Assembly: GCA_918797485.1 (NCBI GenBank) | Contig: CAKKNE010000005.1 | Span: forward strand, 930,001 to 994,000 | Direction of reading: 5' to 3' | DNA from: Pelagomonas calceolata | Lineage: Eukaryota > Sar > Pelagophyceae > Pelagomonadales > Pelagomonadaceae | Length of the DNA: 64,000 nucleotides | In this document: positions 38,901-48,800 of the stretch, one piece after another | Position numbering within the stretch: position 1 is the stretch's first letter | Layout: each line of letters starts with the position of its first letter | Notes under the pieces: model-generated | What the model was told of the DNA's origin: nothing | Database searches by the model: none | The model's input: only the letters and a program-made list of their open reading frames with translations | Translations under genes and position numbers: made by a program

Positions 38901-40122
38901 GCAACTCTCTAATACCGTCGTAGAGCGTCCTTGCTATATTCTTTAACAAAGAATTCAAATAATGTAAGACGACGGGAGACAGGTGATGGGCCTGTGCCAA
39001 CAAGGCCATGTCGTCGCTTCCATCAGCCGCGAACACCGGCAACATACGTGTTAATAAATCCTCGAGTAGGCCGCGCGCCTTGTTCTTGTCCAACGTTTCA
39101 ATAACATCTAGTGGAGCCGGCACATTGGAGATGGACTCGGGCAATATCTCCTCGAAGGGCGGCCACGTCACCTCCGGCACGAGCGAAATCGCGCCCTTGT
39201 GTAACGTCGTCGAATAAAAAACAAACTTCAGCTTCGGCGGCTTCATGGGCACGTCGACGCTGCCGCCAGTGATCCTATCTCTACCGTCGCGCTGCACATT
39301 CAAATCCTCTGGATCAGGACCGTAGCGGAGTTCGTCACCTCTTCCGACCTTGATCTGGGACACCGACGCCCTCGGGCGCGCCTCGTCCGATGACGCCGCG
39401 TCGGCGTCGACTTCCCCGCCCCGGAGTTCGGCGTTCTCGGCCTTGAGCTGCGCGATTTGATCCCTTAAATTATCTTCGGACAGGTTCAACAGGTCGTCGT
39501 CCGAGTTCTCCTCTTCCGCAGCGGACGTAGCCGGGGCGCTCGCGGACACGTGCGTCGAGGCGGCCCGCAGCGAAGCTTCGGTAGCTCCTGGCACCATCAC
39601 GTATTCGCACGTATTTCTAAACTCGGTTTCGCCCTGCCGCTTGAGCCAGAGTTTGCTTCTATTATGTGCCTTAGAAAGCACATCTCCAGTGGTGTTATCT
39701 ACATCTGAAGTAAACACTGAAACTTCCGCGTCCATCGTTGATAGCCTCCACGTCGCGTTCGCGTCGTCGCGAACATACTCTCTTTCCGCCGACTCGTTCT
39801 TCTCGGAGACGTCTTCTAATTCCACAACTAGTCGTGGTTGCATCACACCGCCCGAGCGAAGAAGCCGCGAATCCCTCTGGGAAAGGACAATGCCAGCTTC
39901 CTCTAGTCTTCTTTCTATGTCTTGGGTCATCGGCGCTTCACTGAAAATGACGCGACCGAGCCGCAGGCCCAGGGGCGGTGCGTCGACGCGCTTGAGCTTT
40001 ATGACCGCATTGTGGTCGCGGTCCGCCTGCTCGTCGAGGGCGGCGACTATGGCGCTCTCGGCTCTGTCTAAATTTACAACGACGCGGTCGTGTGCAATGA
40101 ACTCCTGGTTGCTTCGGGGCAT
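35972..40122 (-). CDS. Large protein of unknown function, five exons
   Basis: The inferred exons are 40122-38336, 38283-38171, 38117-37659, 37555-37431 and 37342-35972. All phases agree and give 1284 residues. The introns are 52, 53, 103 and 88 nt with ordinary GT...AG ends (for example TTTTTCTTAG, CTGCTTCCAG) and no introner core. The N-terminal 600 residues include a coiled-coil (LSEDNLRDQIAQLKAENAEL), then strands and helices (LKFVFYSTTLHKGAISLVPE, LLTRMLPVFAADGSDDMALL), and RK-rich linkers. The middle has HGFPWLFDILGIVNFGENPT, aromatic and cysteine-rich parts (YALCFCCPTR, HCCYPLEGNSYYVVILHPSQ). The C-terminus is acidic then helical (ATIVKLRKEIRDKANDRERK). I recognise no family. Confidence 0.55.
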
Positions 40123-40649
40123 GATAGAGCAATTCTTTGGCCGCGCTCCTCCGCGGCTCTCGCGCCAAATGGCTTAGATGTACCACTGCAGGTGCTGCTA
40201 GTGCCGCGGGCGAGCGCGCGCGCGACGGCGCACGCGTGTCAGCTTCGACGGGTGTCCTCGCTGCGCTGAACGGGTCAACGCGGCAGCCGCGGTCGCTCCG
40301 GGGCAGCACGAAGCGGCGGCAATAATAGGCACAGGCCACTGCCTGTTCAGGTTTCGACGCCCGCACGATGGAATCCCGCGACCGCTGCTCAGACACATCG
40401 AGACGACAAGACGGGCTAAGTAAGTGTTTCACGTCCTGCTAGTATGTACAGGACGCTAGCTATGGTCGTCGGCCGATGTTGGCCGTATGCTACGTGTGCC
40501 AGCTCTCCATATCGCAGCGCTCGTCCTGAGCTGCGCCAAGGTCCTATCTACCCTGTGCTGTTCATTTTCCTCTAAAGGCTGGAGCCACTGTAGATGTGCA
40601 TACAGCTTCGCGCTCGACCGCAAGCACGCCATCGCTGCGATTCAAGACA
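40123..40649. other. Divergent intergenic region with motif copy 10
   Basis: This 527-bp gap holds the motif at 40438-40460 and otherwise GC-rich sequence without a supported gene. Confidence 0.4.
40438..40460. promoter_or_regulatory. Promoter-type motif copy 10 (diverged)
   Basis: GCTAGTATGTACAGGACGCT then AGC, in reverse orientation. It lies 316 bp from the minus start and 190 bp from the plus start. Confidence 0.45.
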
Positions 40650-41468
40650 ATGGGCAAGTTCCTGAGGCGCCACTTCGGCCGCATGCGCCGCATCAGGCAA
40701 GCGCGCGCGCGCAACGCCCTGCAAAATAGTTGGCCGCACTACGCTCCCGAGCTCGTAGAGCTCGAGCAGATCCGACGCGAGGACGCCGCCTGGACGCCGA
40801 CGACGAGGAAGCCGCGCGGCGCGGCCGTCGGCGAGTCCAGCGACGACAGCGACGCGGAAGCGGAAGACGAGCCGCTGGCGGCCTTCGACCTCTACGCGGC
40901 ACTAGGCGTCCGCAAGGGGTCCAAAGGTGTATCAGGAGGGCGCTCGAGATGCTTTGCCCAGTTCCACAGTCGATCTGCAAAGCTGGACCCGGAGCGGTTT
41001 CGCGACGCGGTAGACTACGATCAAGACGCTTGGTTGCAGTATCGGCGCGTCGCCCTGGCCTTCGTGGTCTTGAGCGACGATGCGCGGCGGGAAGTCTACG
41101 ACAGCGCCGGCTACGACGGTTTACGAAAGTCGGAGTCGTACAGCGAACTCTCAGTGTTCGACCTGGACGCGATCGGTATTTTCGACGACTTCTTCGAAGC
41201 GCTAAACCCCTTGACAGGTGCGGAAGATCCGGAGATCAAGGAGTATCTGCTCCTGAGCGCGGCGGACGACGACGCGGGCGACGAGGACGACGACGCGCTA
41301 CCGGTCGTCGTGCGGAACGGCTCATCACAACGTAGAGAGGATCCCGGATCCTTCCCGCGGCCGCCTCCTCAAGCAGCTGCGGCCTCATTAGCGCTCTCGG
41401 ACACGGTCATGCGGAGTCGGAGACCCCAGTACCCCGGCGCGGACGCGTGGGCGAAGATTAAGAAATAG
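40650..41468 (+). CDS. J-like protein lacking the HPD motif
   Basis: This encodes 272 residues from ATG 40650. A basic N-terminus (MGKFLRRHFGRMRRIRQARA) precedes an acidic serine stretch (SSDDSDAEAEDEP). FDLYAALGVRKGSKG then resembles helix I of a J domain. YRRVALAFVVLSDDARREVY followed by DSAGYDGLRKS matches helices III-IV. The helix II and HPD loop that activates HSP70 is missing: the sequence there is GGRSRCFAQFHSRSAKLDPE. A 43-51-nt spliced segment around 40916-40966 is possible but did not restore HPD. The C-terminus is acidic and proline-rich. It may be a J-like protein that no longer stimulates HSP70. Confidence 0.55.
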   Translation: MGKFLRRHFGRMRRIRQARARNALQNSWPHYAPELVELEQIRREDAAWTPTTRKPRGAAVGESSDDSDAEAEDEPLAAFDLYAALGVRKGSKGVSGGRSRCFAQFHSRSAKLDPERFRDAVDYDQDAWLQYRRVALAFVVLSDDARREVYDSAGYDGLRKSESYSELSVFDLDAIGIFDDFFEALNPLTGAEDPEIKEYLLLSAADDDAGDEDDDALPVVVRNGSSQRREDPGSFPRPPPQAAAASLALSDTVMRSRRPQYPGADAWAKIKK

Positions 41469-41540
41469 TAAACACACACATTATGGTCCGAACGGCCCCA
41501 AAATCGCAAAAGAAACCACTCTCATGGAAGTGAGATGGCC

Positions 41541-41580
41541 ACGAGTCACCTCGATGGCGTGAAGGCGCCACAGCACCTCG
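41541..41580. mobile_element. Introner core relic
   Basis: CACGAGTCACCTCGATGGCG then TGAAGGCGCCACAG lies just past the stop of the ankyrin-WW gene. It has the CTCGATGGCGTG core but no terminal repeats. Confidence 0.3.
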
Positions 41581-43065
41581 TCAGTGATAAAAGTGCATGC
41601 CGTAGGTCGCGTCCTTCATCAGGTAGCGCCGATCCTTCTCGTAGTCCTCGGGCACCTCGAACTGCGAAACACGACTGACGCGGTTGTAGTAGAAGATGCC
41701 CCGGCCGCGCTTGTCGCGGTAGGGCACCCAGGCGCCGATCGCACTTTTCTTACCTTTCTTGTTCTTGCCCGCCGCTTCCAATCTTTTTAGTTTTTCGTAT
41801 TCTTCGACTTTTTTCCTCTTTTCCTCGTCTAGTCTTAAAGTTATTTCCATGAGCGCTTCGCCCTCCAGGATAGCAAACGCGGAGGGTCGTCGGTTGCAGT
41901 CGTAGTCGAGCAGCTTGTGGACCAAGTCTACTCTTTGTTGCCGGCAGGCTCGTTTCAAAGGCGTATCCCTCGCATAACTTTCACAATTGACGTTGGCCCC
42001 GAACTCCAACAGAGCCTCGACGGCCTCCATACTACCCCGCAGTGCCGCGTAATGTAAAGCCGTCTCGCCGTCGACGTTCTTCGACTCTATGGATATCTCC
42101 GTCTCCGACAGCAGTAAGTCTATAAGAGGCACATGTAAAAAGTCCGCGCACAACATAAGTGCATTTTGCCCGCCTGCGTGTTTCATCGTGAGATGGAGGC
42201 GAGTCGCATCGATGACAGGACGCCGCGAGCGCGCCGATGTTGCTGCACTCCGGGTCGGCCCCCTCCTCGAGCAGTAGATCAACCGTGGGCACCCAGCCCC
42301 AGACGCACGCGTAGTGCAGCGCGCTATGGTCATGATAATCGACCTTGTTCAGATCACACTTCCGTTTGATCAAGCACGCGACGATCTTTTGGCGATCCTC
42401 GGCCTGTGGGGACATCGAGGGTATCTCTCGGAGGTCGTGTCCGAGACGCGGGTACGCGCGGTGCCCGGCCGGATCCACTCCATGTCACTCACATCACCGT
42501 CGGGCTTCTTGGCCAGGGGCAGTCCCTTCGAATCCACACCAAAGCGTCGCGCACAGAACGTCTCGACGGGCGGCGTGAACGCGACGTGTAACGGCGTCCG
42601 CCACTTCCCGTTCTCGAGGTTGACGTCCAATTCGACGTTCTCGAACTGGGGCTGGTTCTTGGGGTCCGTGATGAACTGGACCATGCGCAGGTAGCCCTCT
42701 CTACAGGCGATGTGGAGTAGGGTGTCATCATTCAGATTTGGGTATTTTCGGTTGACGAAGCGCCACTCGCTGATCAGAATGCCTCGCAATGCGCGGAAGT
42801 TGCCGCCCGCGATGGCCTCCGACTCCTTCGTTTGTCTGGACGCTCTGGGGTCGTCCGTGGCCGTTTCCGTGTCGCGCGGTCGTCGCGCTATGATCGTAGC
42901 TAGTTTCTCTTGGTCCTTCACAGAATTGTTGGCATCGACGGCGGACACCCATTCAATCACCGCAAAAATGAGGGAGTTTCTTTTACGATTATCGATGCGC
43001 AGGTCCTCCTCGACCTCCTTGCGCGACTCGCCCTGGGTCTCGACCTTGCCGCAGATGGCGCCCAT
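41581..43065 (-). CDS. Ankyrin-repeat protein with C-terminal WW domain
   Basis: The exons are 43065-42448, 42403-42235 and 42173-41581, giving 459 residues. Ankyrin repeats run from about residue 105 to 375: DDTLLHIACREGYLRMVQFI, KWRTPLHVAFTPP, DHSALHYACVWGWVPTVDLL, GGQNALMLCADFLHVPLIDL, GETALHYAALRGSMEAVEAL and TPLKRACRQQRVDLVHKLLD. A charged helix with KKGKKS follows. Residues about 412-442 (GAWVPYRDKRGRGIFYYNRV...SQFEVPEDY) form a WW domain. It is probably a scaffold. The second intron (42174-42234) needs a GC donor to keep frame; the first is a short 44-nt GT...CCCACAG intron whose donor is less certain. Confidence 0.72.
42174..42234 (-). mobile_element. Introner-type GC-AG intron in the ankyrin-WW gene
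   Basis: This is a 61-nt intron. On the minus strand it starts GCGCGCTCGCGGCGTCC and ends ATGAAACACGCAG, with TCATCGATGCGACTCG inside. Only the GC donor keeps ECSNI | GGQNALMLC in frame. GCGCGCTC against the right flank GCGGGCAA is a possible worn duplication (5 of 8). Confidence 0.65.
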
Positions 43066-43652
43066 CGTGTCGTGGGCAGCCTATCAATCGTGGGCAGCCC
43101 ACGCGCAGCCGGTGGGCCGCGGCGGCCGCGGCTCGCACGGGTGCGCTGGTGCGTGCGTGCGCGCCTCGGCGCGTCGGATGCTTGCCAGTTTGTTGGAGCG
43201 CCGGCGCTGCCCGGACCCGCACGGAATTTACGAGCGGTGTCGTCGCACGGGCCATCGGTCCCGAGGCCTCCGGGGACCGCCCGAGCGCTCGTTCATGCAT
43301 TGTCGTTGGCAAGCTTCGCGGCATCTCGTTGTGCTCGCGTTGGGACGCGGCGCCAGAGCTCCCGTCCGCCACGCGATTGACGCGGCCGGCGCGGCGAAAG
43401 GCGGCCATCGCTCCACACACAAACTCTGCAGAGTTTGGGGGCTGCCCACCGCTCTGCAGGGGCTGCCCATCACTGGGGCCCAGCTCTGGGCAGAGCTCGC
43501 GCCGCATCCGTGCGCCGCCGCGACCGTACGCCGGTGCGCAGCTCGGTGCTCGCGTCGCGCGACAGCAGCCGCCAGGCGCGCGCGACCCGTGCAGACGCCG
43601 TCGCGCAGCAAAAGTCAGAGGGACGCCGCGGCCGCCGCCGACACAATAGGCC
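43066..43652. other. Divergent intergenic region with short GGGCTGCC repeats
   Basis: This 587-bp gap has direct repeats TCGTGGGCAGCC at about 43071 and 43088. Inverted GGGGGCTGCCCA / GGGGCTGCCCA words lie at 43437-43475, ending in a CAGCTCTGGGCAGAGC hairpin. No promoter motif copy or gene was seen. Confidence 0.4.
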
Positions 43653-45634
43653 ATGGGCTGGCTCTTCGGCGAGACGGTCAAGAAGGACGCGAACTACCAC
43701 GGCTGCCGCTACGTCTGGGGCAAGCTCCACCAAAAAGAAAGCGACTTAGTGAAGCTCAAAAAAGTGTTTGACGCCGCCGACCGGTCGGGCGACGGCGAGG
43801 TCGACATCCACGAATTTTTGATGTATCTGGACGTCGAGCGGACCAAATTGATCGAGCACATCTTCCGCCAGTTCGACACCGACGGTGGGGACAGTCTCTC
43901 ATTTAAAGAATTTGCGCTGGCGCTGTGGACCTTCGCGTCGCTGGATATCAATGGCATCGGGCGGTTCACGTACGAAATATATAAAAATGACCAGCGCGAT
44001 GGCATCGACGGTAGTGGTATTACGGATTTTATTGAAGGGGTGAGATCTCGGCGTTTTGAGGTGTTGTGGTGGTTTCTTTGTCGACTTTGAGGCCAATCGT
44101 GATGCTCCGCGCAGGTGTTCGGGAAGGGGAACGTCGCTGGGCGCGAACGCGCTCGCAACGAGCTCGAGAGGATCCGGCGGGAGGAGGGCGGCGTCATCGA
44201 TCGGTATGAATGGGAGGAGTTCGTCCGTGACTCGGTGTGATTTCCGAACTTCGAGTCGACGGCGTCGTCGCGATGCCGCGCCGCCTCGACGCCGTGTCGC
44301 GACGCCGTCGTTCGACACAGGTCGAAGAAAACGCGAAAAGTTCCTTGGGGCCCCTCATACGCATGCATAGAGTATTGTGTGGAAAGACGCTAGGTCTCAA
44401 GTTCTGGGAAAAGGCCAGGAAGGGCCGCGAGGAGCACTACGGGGAGCTGCCCTGGCCGGCGATCTCGAAGAACATAAGGGCGGGGGATCTGCGCGAGGAC
44501 GACCGCGAGATCTCGAAGCATGAGCACTCCTTTAAGGACTGTGTCTCTGCCGCATTTAAACATGCGGAGCATAAAAACTCGCTGCTCCAGAAAGACTACG
44601 ATAGAGCTCTCGAGCACTGCCAGAAGAACCTGTCGAGAAAAGCTGGAGACCGCGGCGACGAGCACCCGTGCTACGTCGACGTCCAGGTCGCGAAAGAGGC
44701 GATAGAAAAGCTCGAGGACCTCAAACGAAGTGAACATCGCATGGACAACCGCCTGTCGCGGGAGGAGTGGACGGACTGTTTCATGGAGGTGCGGCGCGGC
44801 GTCGGGTTACGCCATCGACGCGACGATGGTCCCACGCAGGTCTGGAAGGAGAAAGAAATGAGACGGCAGTTACTCTTAGATCCAAAGCCGCCGAAGCGCA
44901 AGAAGCAGCCGCTGCGGTTGAAGAAGGGCCAGGTCCAGCATGTGGTGAAAAAAGACGAGTGGGAGCCTCCTCCTAGAGCCCATTGCCCTCCTACGAGACC
45001 TCAGTCAGCTTCTGCTATGAGGAGAGAAAACAAGCACCAGAAGCTCGTCTGGAAGATGCACCGGAGAGACAAGCGCCAAAAAGAAAGTAGGCAGTCGTAC
45101 GCGGACTGGGCGCCGAGCATGCATTTACCCGAGGCGCCCGAGGCCCGACAAGCGGACCGGCCGAAGGTCGAGATGGGCAACTTCTTCGACCTCGGGAACG
45201 ACAAGGCGACGGCCGCCGCCAAGAAAGCCAAGAAAGTCGAGGACGAGAAGAAGGCGCCTAAAAAAAAAGCGAAAGTTACAAGTTTCGGCCCCGGCGGCGG
45301 GACGAAGATGAAGACCACGGTCAAATTGTCGAAGGCTCGGTTCTCGGGCAACGCGTCCGTGGGCTCGACCCAAACACGCGCTTCTCGGATCTCGGTCCCG
45401 TCGCTGAAGGGCGCGGGCGGCGACCTGAACCTGCGCTGGGACATGAGCGTGGCCACGGGGTCCTTCGGCGGCGGCCGGTCCGTGGGCGGGCGGTCCGTGG
45501 CTTCTCGTACTCATCGGTCGAGCGCGTCGGTCACGTCGCGCGGCTCGTCGTCGTCGCGGCGGCCGAAATCCGCGAGCGCTTCCCTGAGTTCGTCGCGGTC
45601 GCGCCGGTCGCGCGTGGCGCTCGCGCCGGCGTAA
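43653..45634 (+). CDS. EF-hand protein with long basic tail, three or four introns
   Basis: The exons are 43653-44039, 44115-44234 and 44321-45634, giving 606 residues, or 589 if 44789-44839 is also spliced. Two EF-hand loops are clear: DAADRSGDGEVDIHEF (about 41-56) and DTDGGDSLSFKEF (about 76-88); both keep the calcium-coordinating acidic positions. The tail contains GLKFWEKARKGREEHYGELP, many Lys/Arg-rich helices (RDKRQKESRQSYADWAPSMH), a KKKAKVTSFGPGGGTKMKTT segment and a serine/arginine-rich end (SSSRRPKSASASLSSSRSRR). It resembles calcium-binding cytoskeletal proteins but no exact family is recognised. Confidence 0.68.
44235..44320 (+). mobile_element. Introner-type intron of the EF-hand gene
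   Basis: This is an 86-nt intron, GTGTGATTTCCGAACTTCGA...TTCGACACAG. It contains GTCGACGGCGTCGTCGCGAT and CTCGACGCCGTGTCGCGACG, core-like inverted words. Splicing joins FVRDS to VEENAKSS. Confidence 0.55.
44789..44839 (+). mobile_element. Frame-preserving 51-nt introner-like intron
   Basis: GTGCGGCGCGGCGTCGGGTT leads to ACGCCATCGACGCGACGATG and CCCACGCAG. The length is a multiple of three and there is no stop, so it can be spliced (CFME | VWKEK) or retained as 17 extra residues. Confidence 0.5.
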
Positions 45635-45682
45635 TGATGTGGTGTTGTTAGTTAGTCCCCCCTCGGCGCCGTCGCCGCGGTC

Positions 45683-45730
45683 ACTTCTGGTGCTCCTCGA
45701 GGAGCGCGACGACGGGGACGAGTGGCCCGC
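45683..45730 (-). pseudogene. Ankyrin C-terminal relic
   Basis: Read on the minus strand this encodes GPLVPVVALLEEHQK and a stop. It resembles the AVVALLEEH and AVVALLKKH repeat ends of the adjacent NACHT-ankyrin gene, suggesting a leftover from ankyrin-gene duplication or deletion. Confidence 0.35.
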
Positions 45731-45805
45731 TGCCTTATGCTGCCTTTAACGCTACAGCTACTTGAAAACTTAATATTCCATGACGCCATTCTGATGCTCC
45801 AAACT

Positions 45806-48800
45806 CTAGCACACCATACAAGCCCCACTTGACCTAGAGTGCTTTTTGAGCAGCGCGACGACGGCCGAGTGGCCCATTTCTTCCGCGATGGACAGCGGCG
45901 TTTCGCCGTCCTCGTCCGCCTTATTAACGTCCGCGCCGTTGTCCAGCAACAGCCGCACCGCGTCGACGTGGCCCTGATCGCAGGCGGCGTACAGCGGCGT
46001 AAAGCCGTCCTCGTCCGCCCGGTCGACCTCCGCGCCTTTATCTAACAGCAGCCGCGCCACGTCGACGTGACCCTTCTCGCAGGCGACGTACAGCGGCGTC
46101 GCGCCGTCCTTCTTTGCGTCTACCTCTGCGCCACCGTCCAGGAGTGGAGTCATCGCCTCGACGTCGCCGGTCCTTGCCGCAGCGTGAAGTGGGAACTTCG
46201 AATCCAAGTGTTCCTCGAGCAGCGCGACAACCGCGTCATGATCATTACGCTTCGCTATGTCCAGCGGCCTTCTGCCTCGCTTATTCGCCCGGTCGACCAC
46301 CGCGCCTTTATCTAACAACAGCCGCACCGCGTCGACGTGGCCGTTCTCGCAGGCGATGATCAGCGGCGTCGTACCGTTCTCCTGCGCCCGATCGACCTCC
46401 GCGCCATTGTCCAGCAGCACCCGCGCCGCGCCGACGTGGCCCTCCTGGCAGGCGACAATCAGCGGCGTCTCATCGTACTTATTCGCCCGGTCGACCTCCG
46501 CGCCTTTGTCCAGCAACAGCCGCGCCGCGTCGACGTGGCCGGTCTGGCAGGCAATGTACAGCGGCGTAAAGCCGCCCTCTCTCGCCCGGTCGACCTCGGC
46601 TCCTTTATCTAACAACAGCCGCACCACGTCGACGTGGCCGTTCTGGCAGGCAACGATAAGTGGGGTCACTCCTGAGTCCGAGTCCGAGTCCGAGTCCGAG
46701 TCCGAGTCCGAGTCCGAGTCCGAGTCCGCGCTCTCCTTCACCCGGTCGACCTCCGCGCCATTATCTAAAAGCAGTCGCACAGCGTCGACGTGACCATTCT
46801 GGCAGGCGACATGCAGACCCGTAGTCCCCTCCTTGTCGGCGCAATTCACATTGGCGCCGTGCTCGAGACATAACCGCATCGCGCCGAGATTCTGGTTCCG
46901 ACTAGCAACAAGAAGCGGCCTCGCCCCATCCAAGCACAAATCGACAGCTGCACCTCGCTCCACCAATAGCGTCGCCACGTCGACGTGTCCAAGAGCACAC
47001 GCAATCCCAAACGGCGACCAATCACCCTCACGCCGCTTATCAACCGCGGCGCCCGCATCAAGCAGCACGCGCACGACATCGACGTGCCCTTTCAAACTCG
47101 CGACGAACAGTGGCGTATAACCGTCACTATCTTCCTGATCGACGCCAGCGCCCTGCTGAACAAGATCGCTTATTGCGGCGACGTCACCCTGATAGCATGC
47201 TAGCGTCAGTGGCGTCGTGCCGCTCTCGACGCGCAACTCCCCCCACCGCTTCCCGAAAGCCACGAAGTGCCCGCTCGTGTCGCGCCCGACGGTCAAAGCC
47301 CAAACAGTATCATCAAAAGCAACCACTCGCAGCGCCGCGCCGCCCTTGTTTGCGTCCCACACCCGCAAAGTCTTGTCCAGCGACCCGCTCGCGAGCCGCG
47401 TCTCGCCCGTCGCCGGGTCCGCGAAGGGCATCAGCGCCATAACAGGTGCCGTGTGTCCCCCGAGCACAAACAACGCCGCGCCGCCCGCGGCCAAGTCCCA
47501 GACGCGCACCTTGTTGTCTATTGATCCGCTCGCGAGGCGAAGGCCACCCGCCGCCGGGTCTTCGAAAACGGTCAACGCCCACACCGATTCCGTGTGTCCC
47601 TCGAGCACGACCAATGCCTCTCCGCCCGCAACCGGGTCATATGTGCGCACCTTCCCATCACCACGTGCACCACAAGCGAGCCGCGGCGCGCCCGTCGCCA
47701 GGTCCGTGAAGACTGCCAGCCGACCACGTCCATCGGGCACTCGAGTCACAATAGCGGGTCCAACATCTAACACAACGCGGCGCGTCGTGGGCCAGTGGGG
47801 CGGCGCAGGCGGCGCAAGCAGCGCCTCGCCACCGGCGACCGGATCGTAGATGCGCACCTGCTCGCCCGCTGCACAAGCTAAACGCAGCTCGCCCGTCGCC
47901 GGGTCTTTGAAGACCGCCAGCGCAAATGCAGCCACATCAATCACGACCATCGCCTCGCCGCCCGCGACCGGGTCGAAGACGAGCACCTTATTGCCAGAAC
48001 CACAAGCAAGTCGCGGCCCGCCCGTCGCCGGGTCCACAAAGAACGCCAGCGCTTCCACTCTCTCGCCGCCGTCGATCACGAGCAGCCCACCGCCAGTCTC
48101 CGCGTCCCACACGCGAATCGTCTTATCATACGACCCGGTCGCGACCCGCAGCGCGCCTGTCGCCGGATCCACAAAGGTTAGCAAAGCATTCACATCGTGA
48201 GAGTGCCCCTCGGACTCTGCCTTGATCGCCGCGCCGCTCGCCGCCGGGTTCCAGACTCGGACGTCAGTCGATCCGCTCACGAGGCGCGGCTCGCCCGTCG
48301 CCGGGTCCGTGAAAGCTGTCAAAGCGTTTACATTGCCTGTGTGCCCCTCGAGCACGACCAGCGCCTCGCCGCCCGCAAGTGGGTCGAAGACGCGCACCTT
48401 TCTGTCGCCCGACCCGCTCGCGAGCCGCAGCGCGCCCGTCGCCCGGTCCTCAAATATCACCAGCGAGCTATCGCCCGCGTCGAGCACGAGCAGCGCCTCG
48501 CCGCCAGAAACCGCGTCGAAGACGCGCACCTTTCCGTCTTTACAGCCACACGCGAGCCTTGGCGAGCCCGTCGCCGGTTCCTTGAAGACCGCCAGTGCGA
48601 ACACGTCAGAACCAATATCTAGCACAAGCAGCGCGTCACCACCCACGACCGGATCAAAGATTCGCACCTTCCCGTCGTCCGACTCGCATGCAAGCCGCGG
48701 CGCGCCCGTCGCCGGGTCCGTGAAGACAGCCAGCTGACCACCTCCCTTGAGCACGACCAGCGCCTCACCGCCCGCAATAGGGTCAAAGATTCTCCCTCCA

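Noticed and set aside
43437-43500. GGGGCTGCCCA words as an RNA gene or terminator
   Set aside because: They form short GC hairpins without any recognisable tRNA, snRNA or other RNA architecture.
46674-46729. GAGTCC repeats as a possible CRISPR-like array
   Set aside because: It is a pure 6-bp microsatellite without spacers, coding for Ser-Asp in frame inside a eukaryotic gene.
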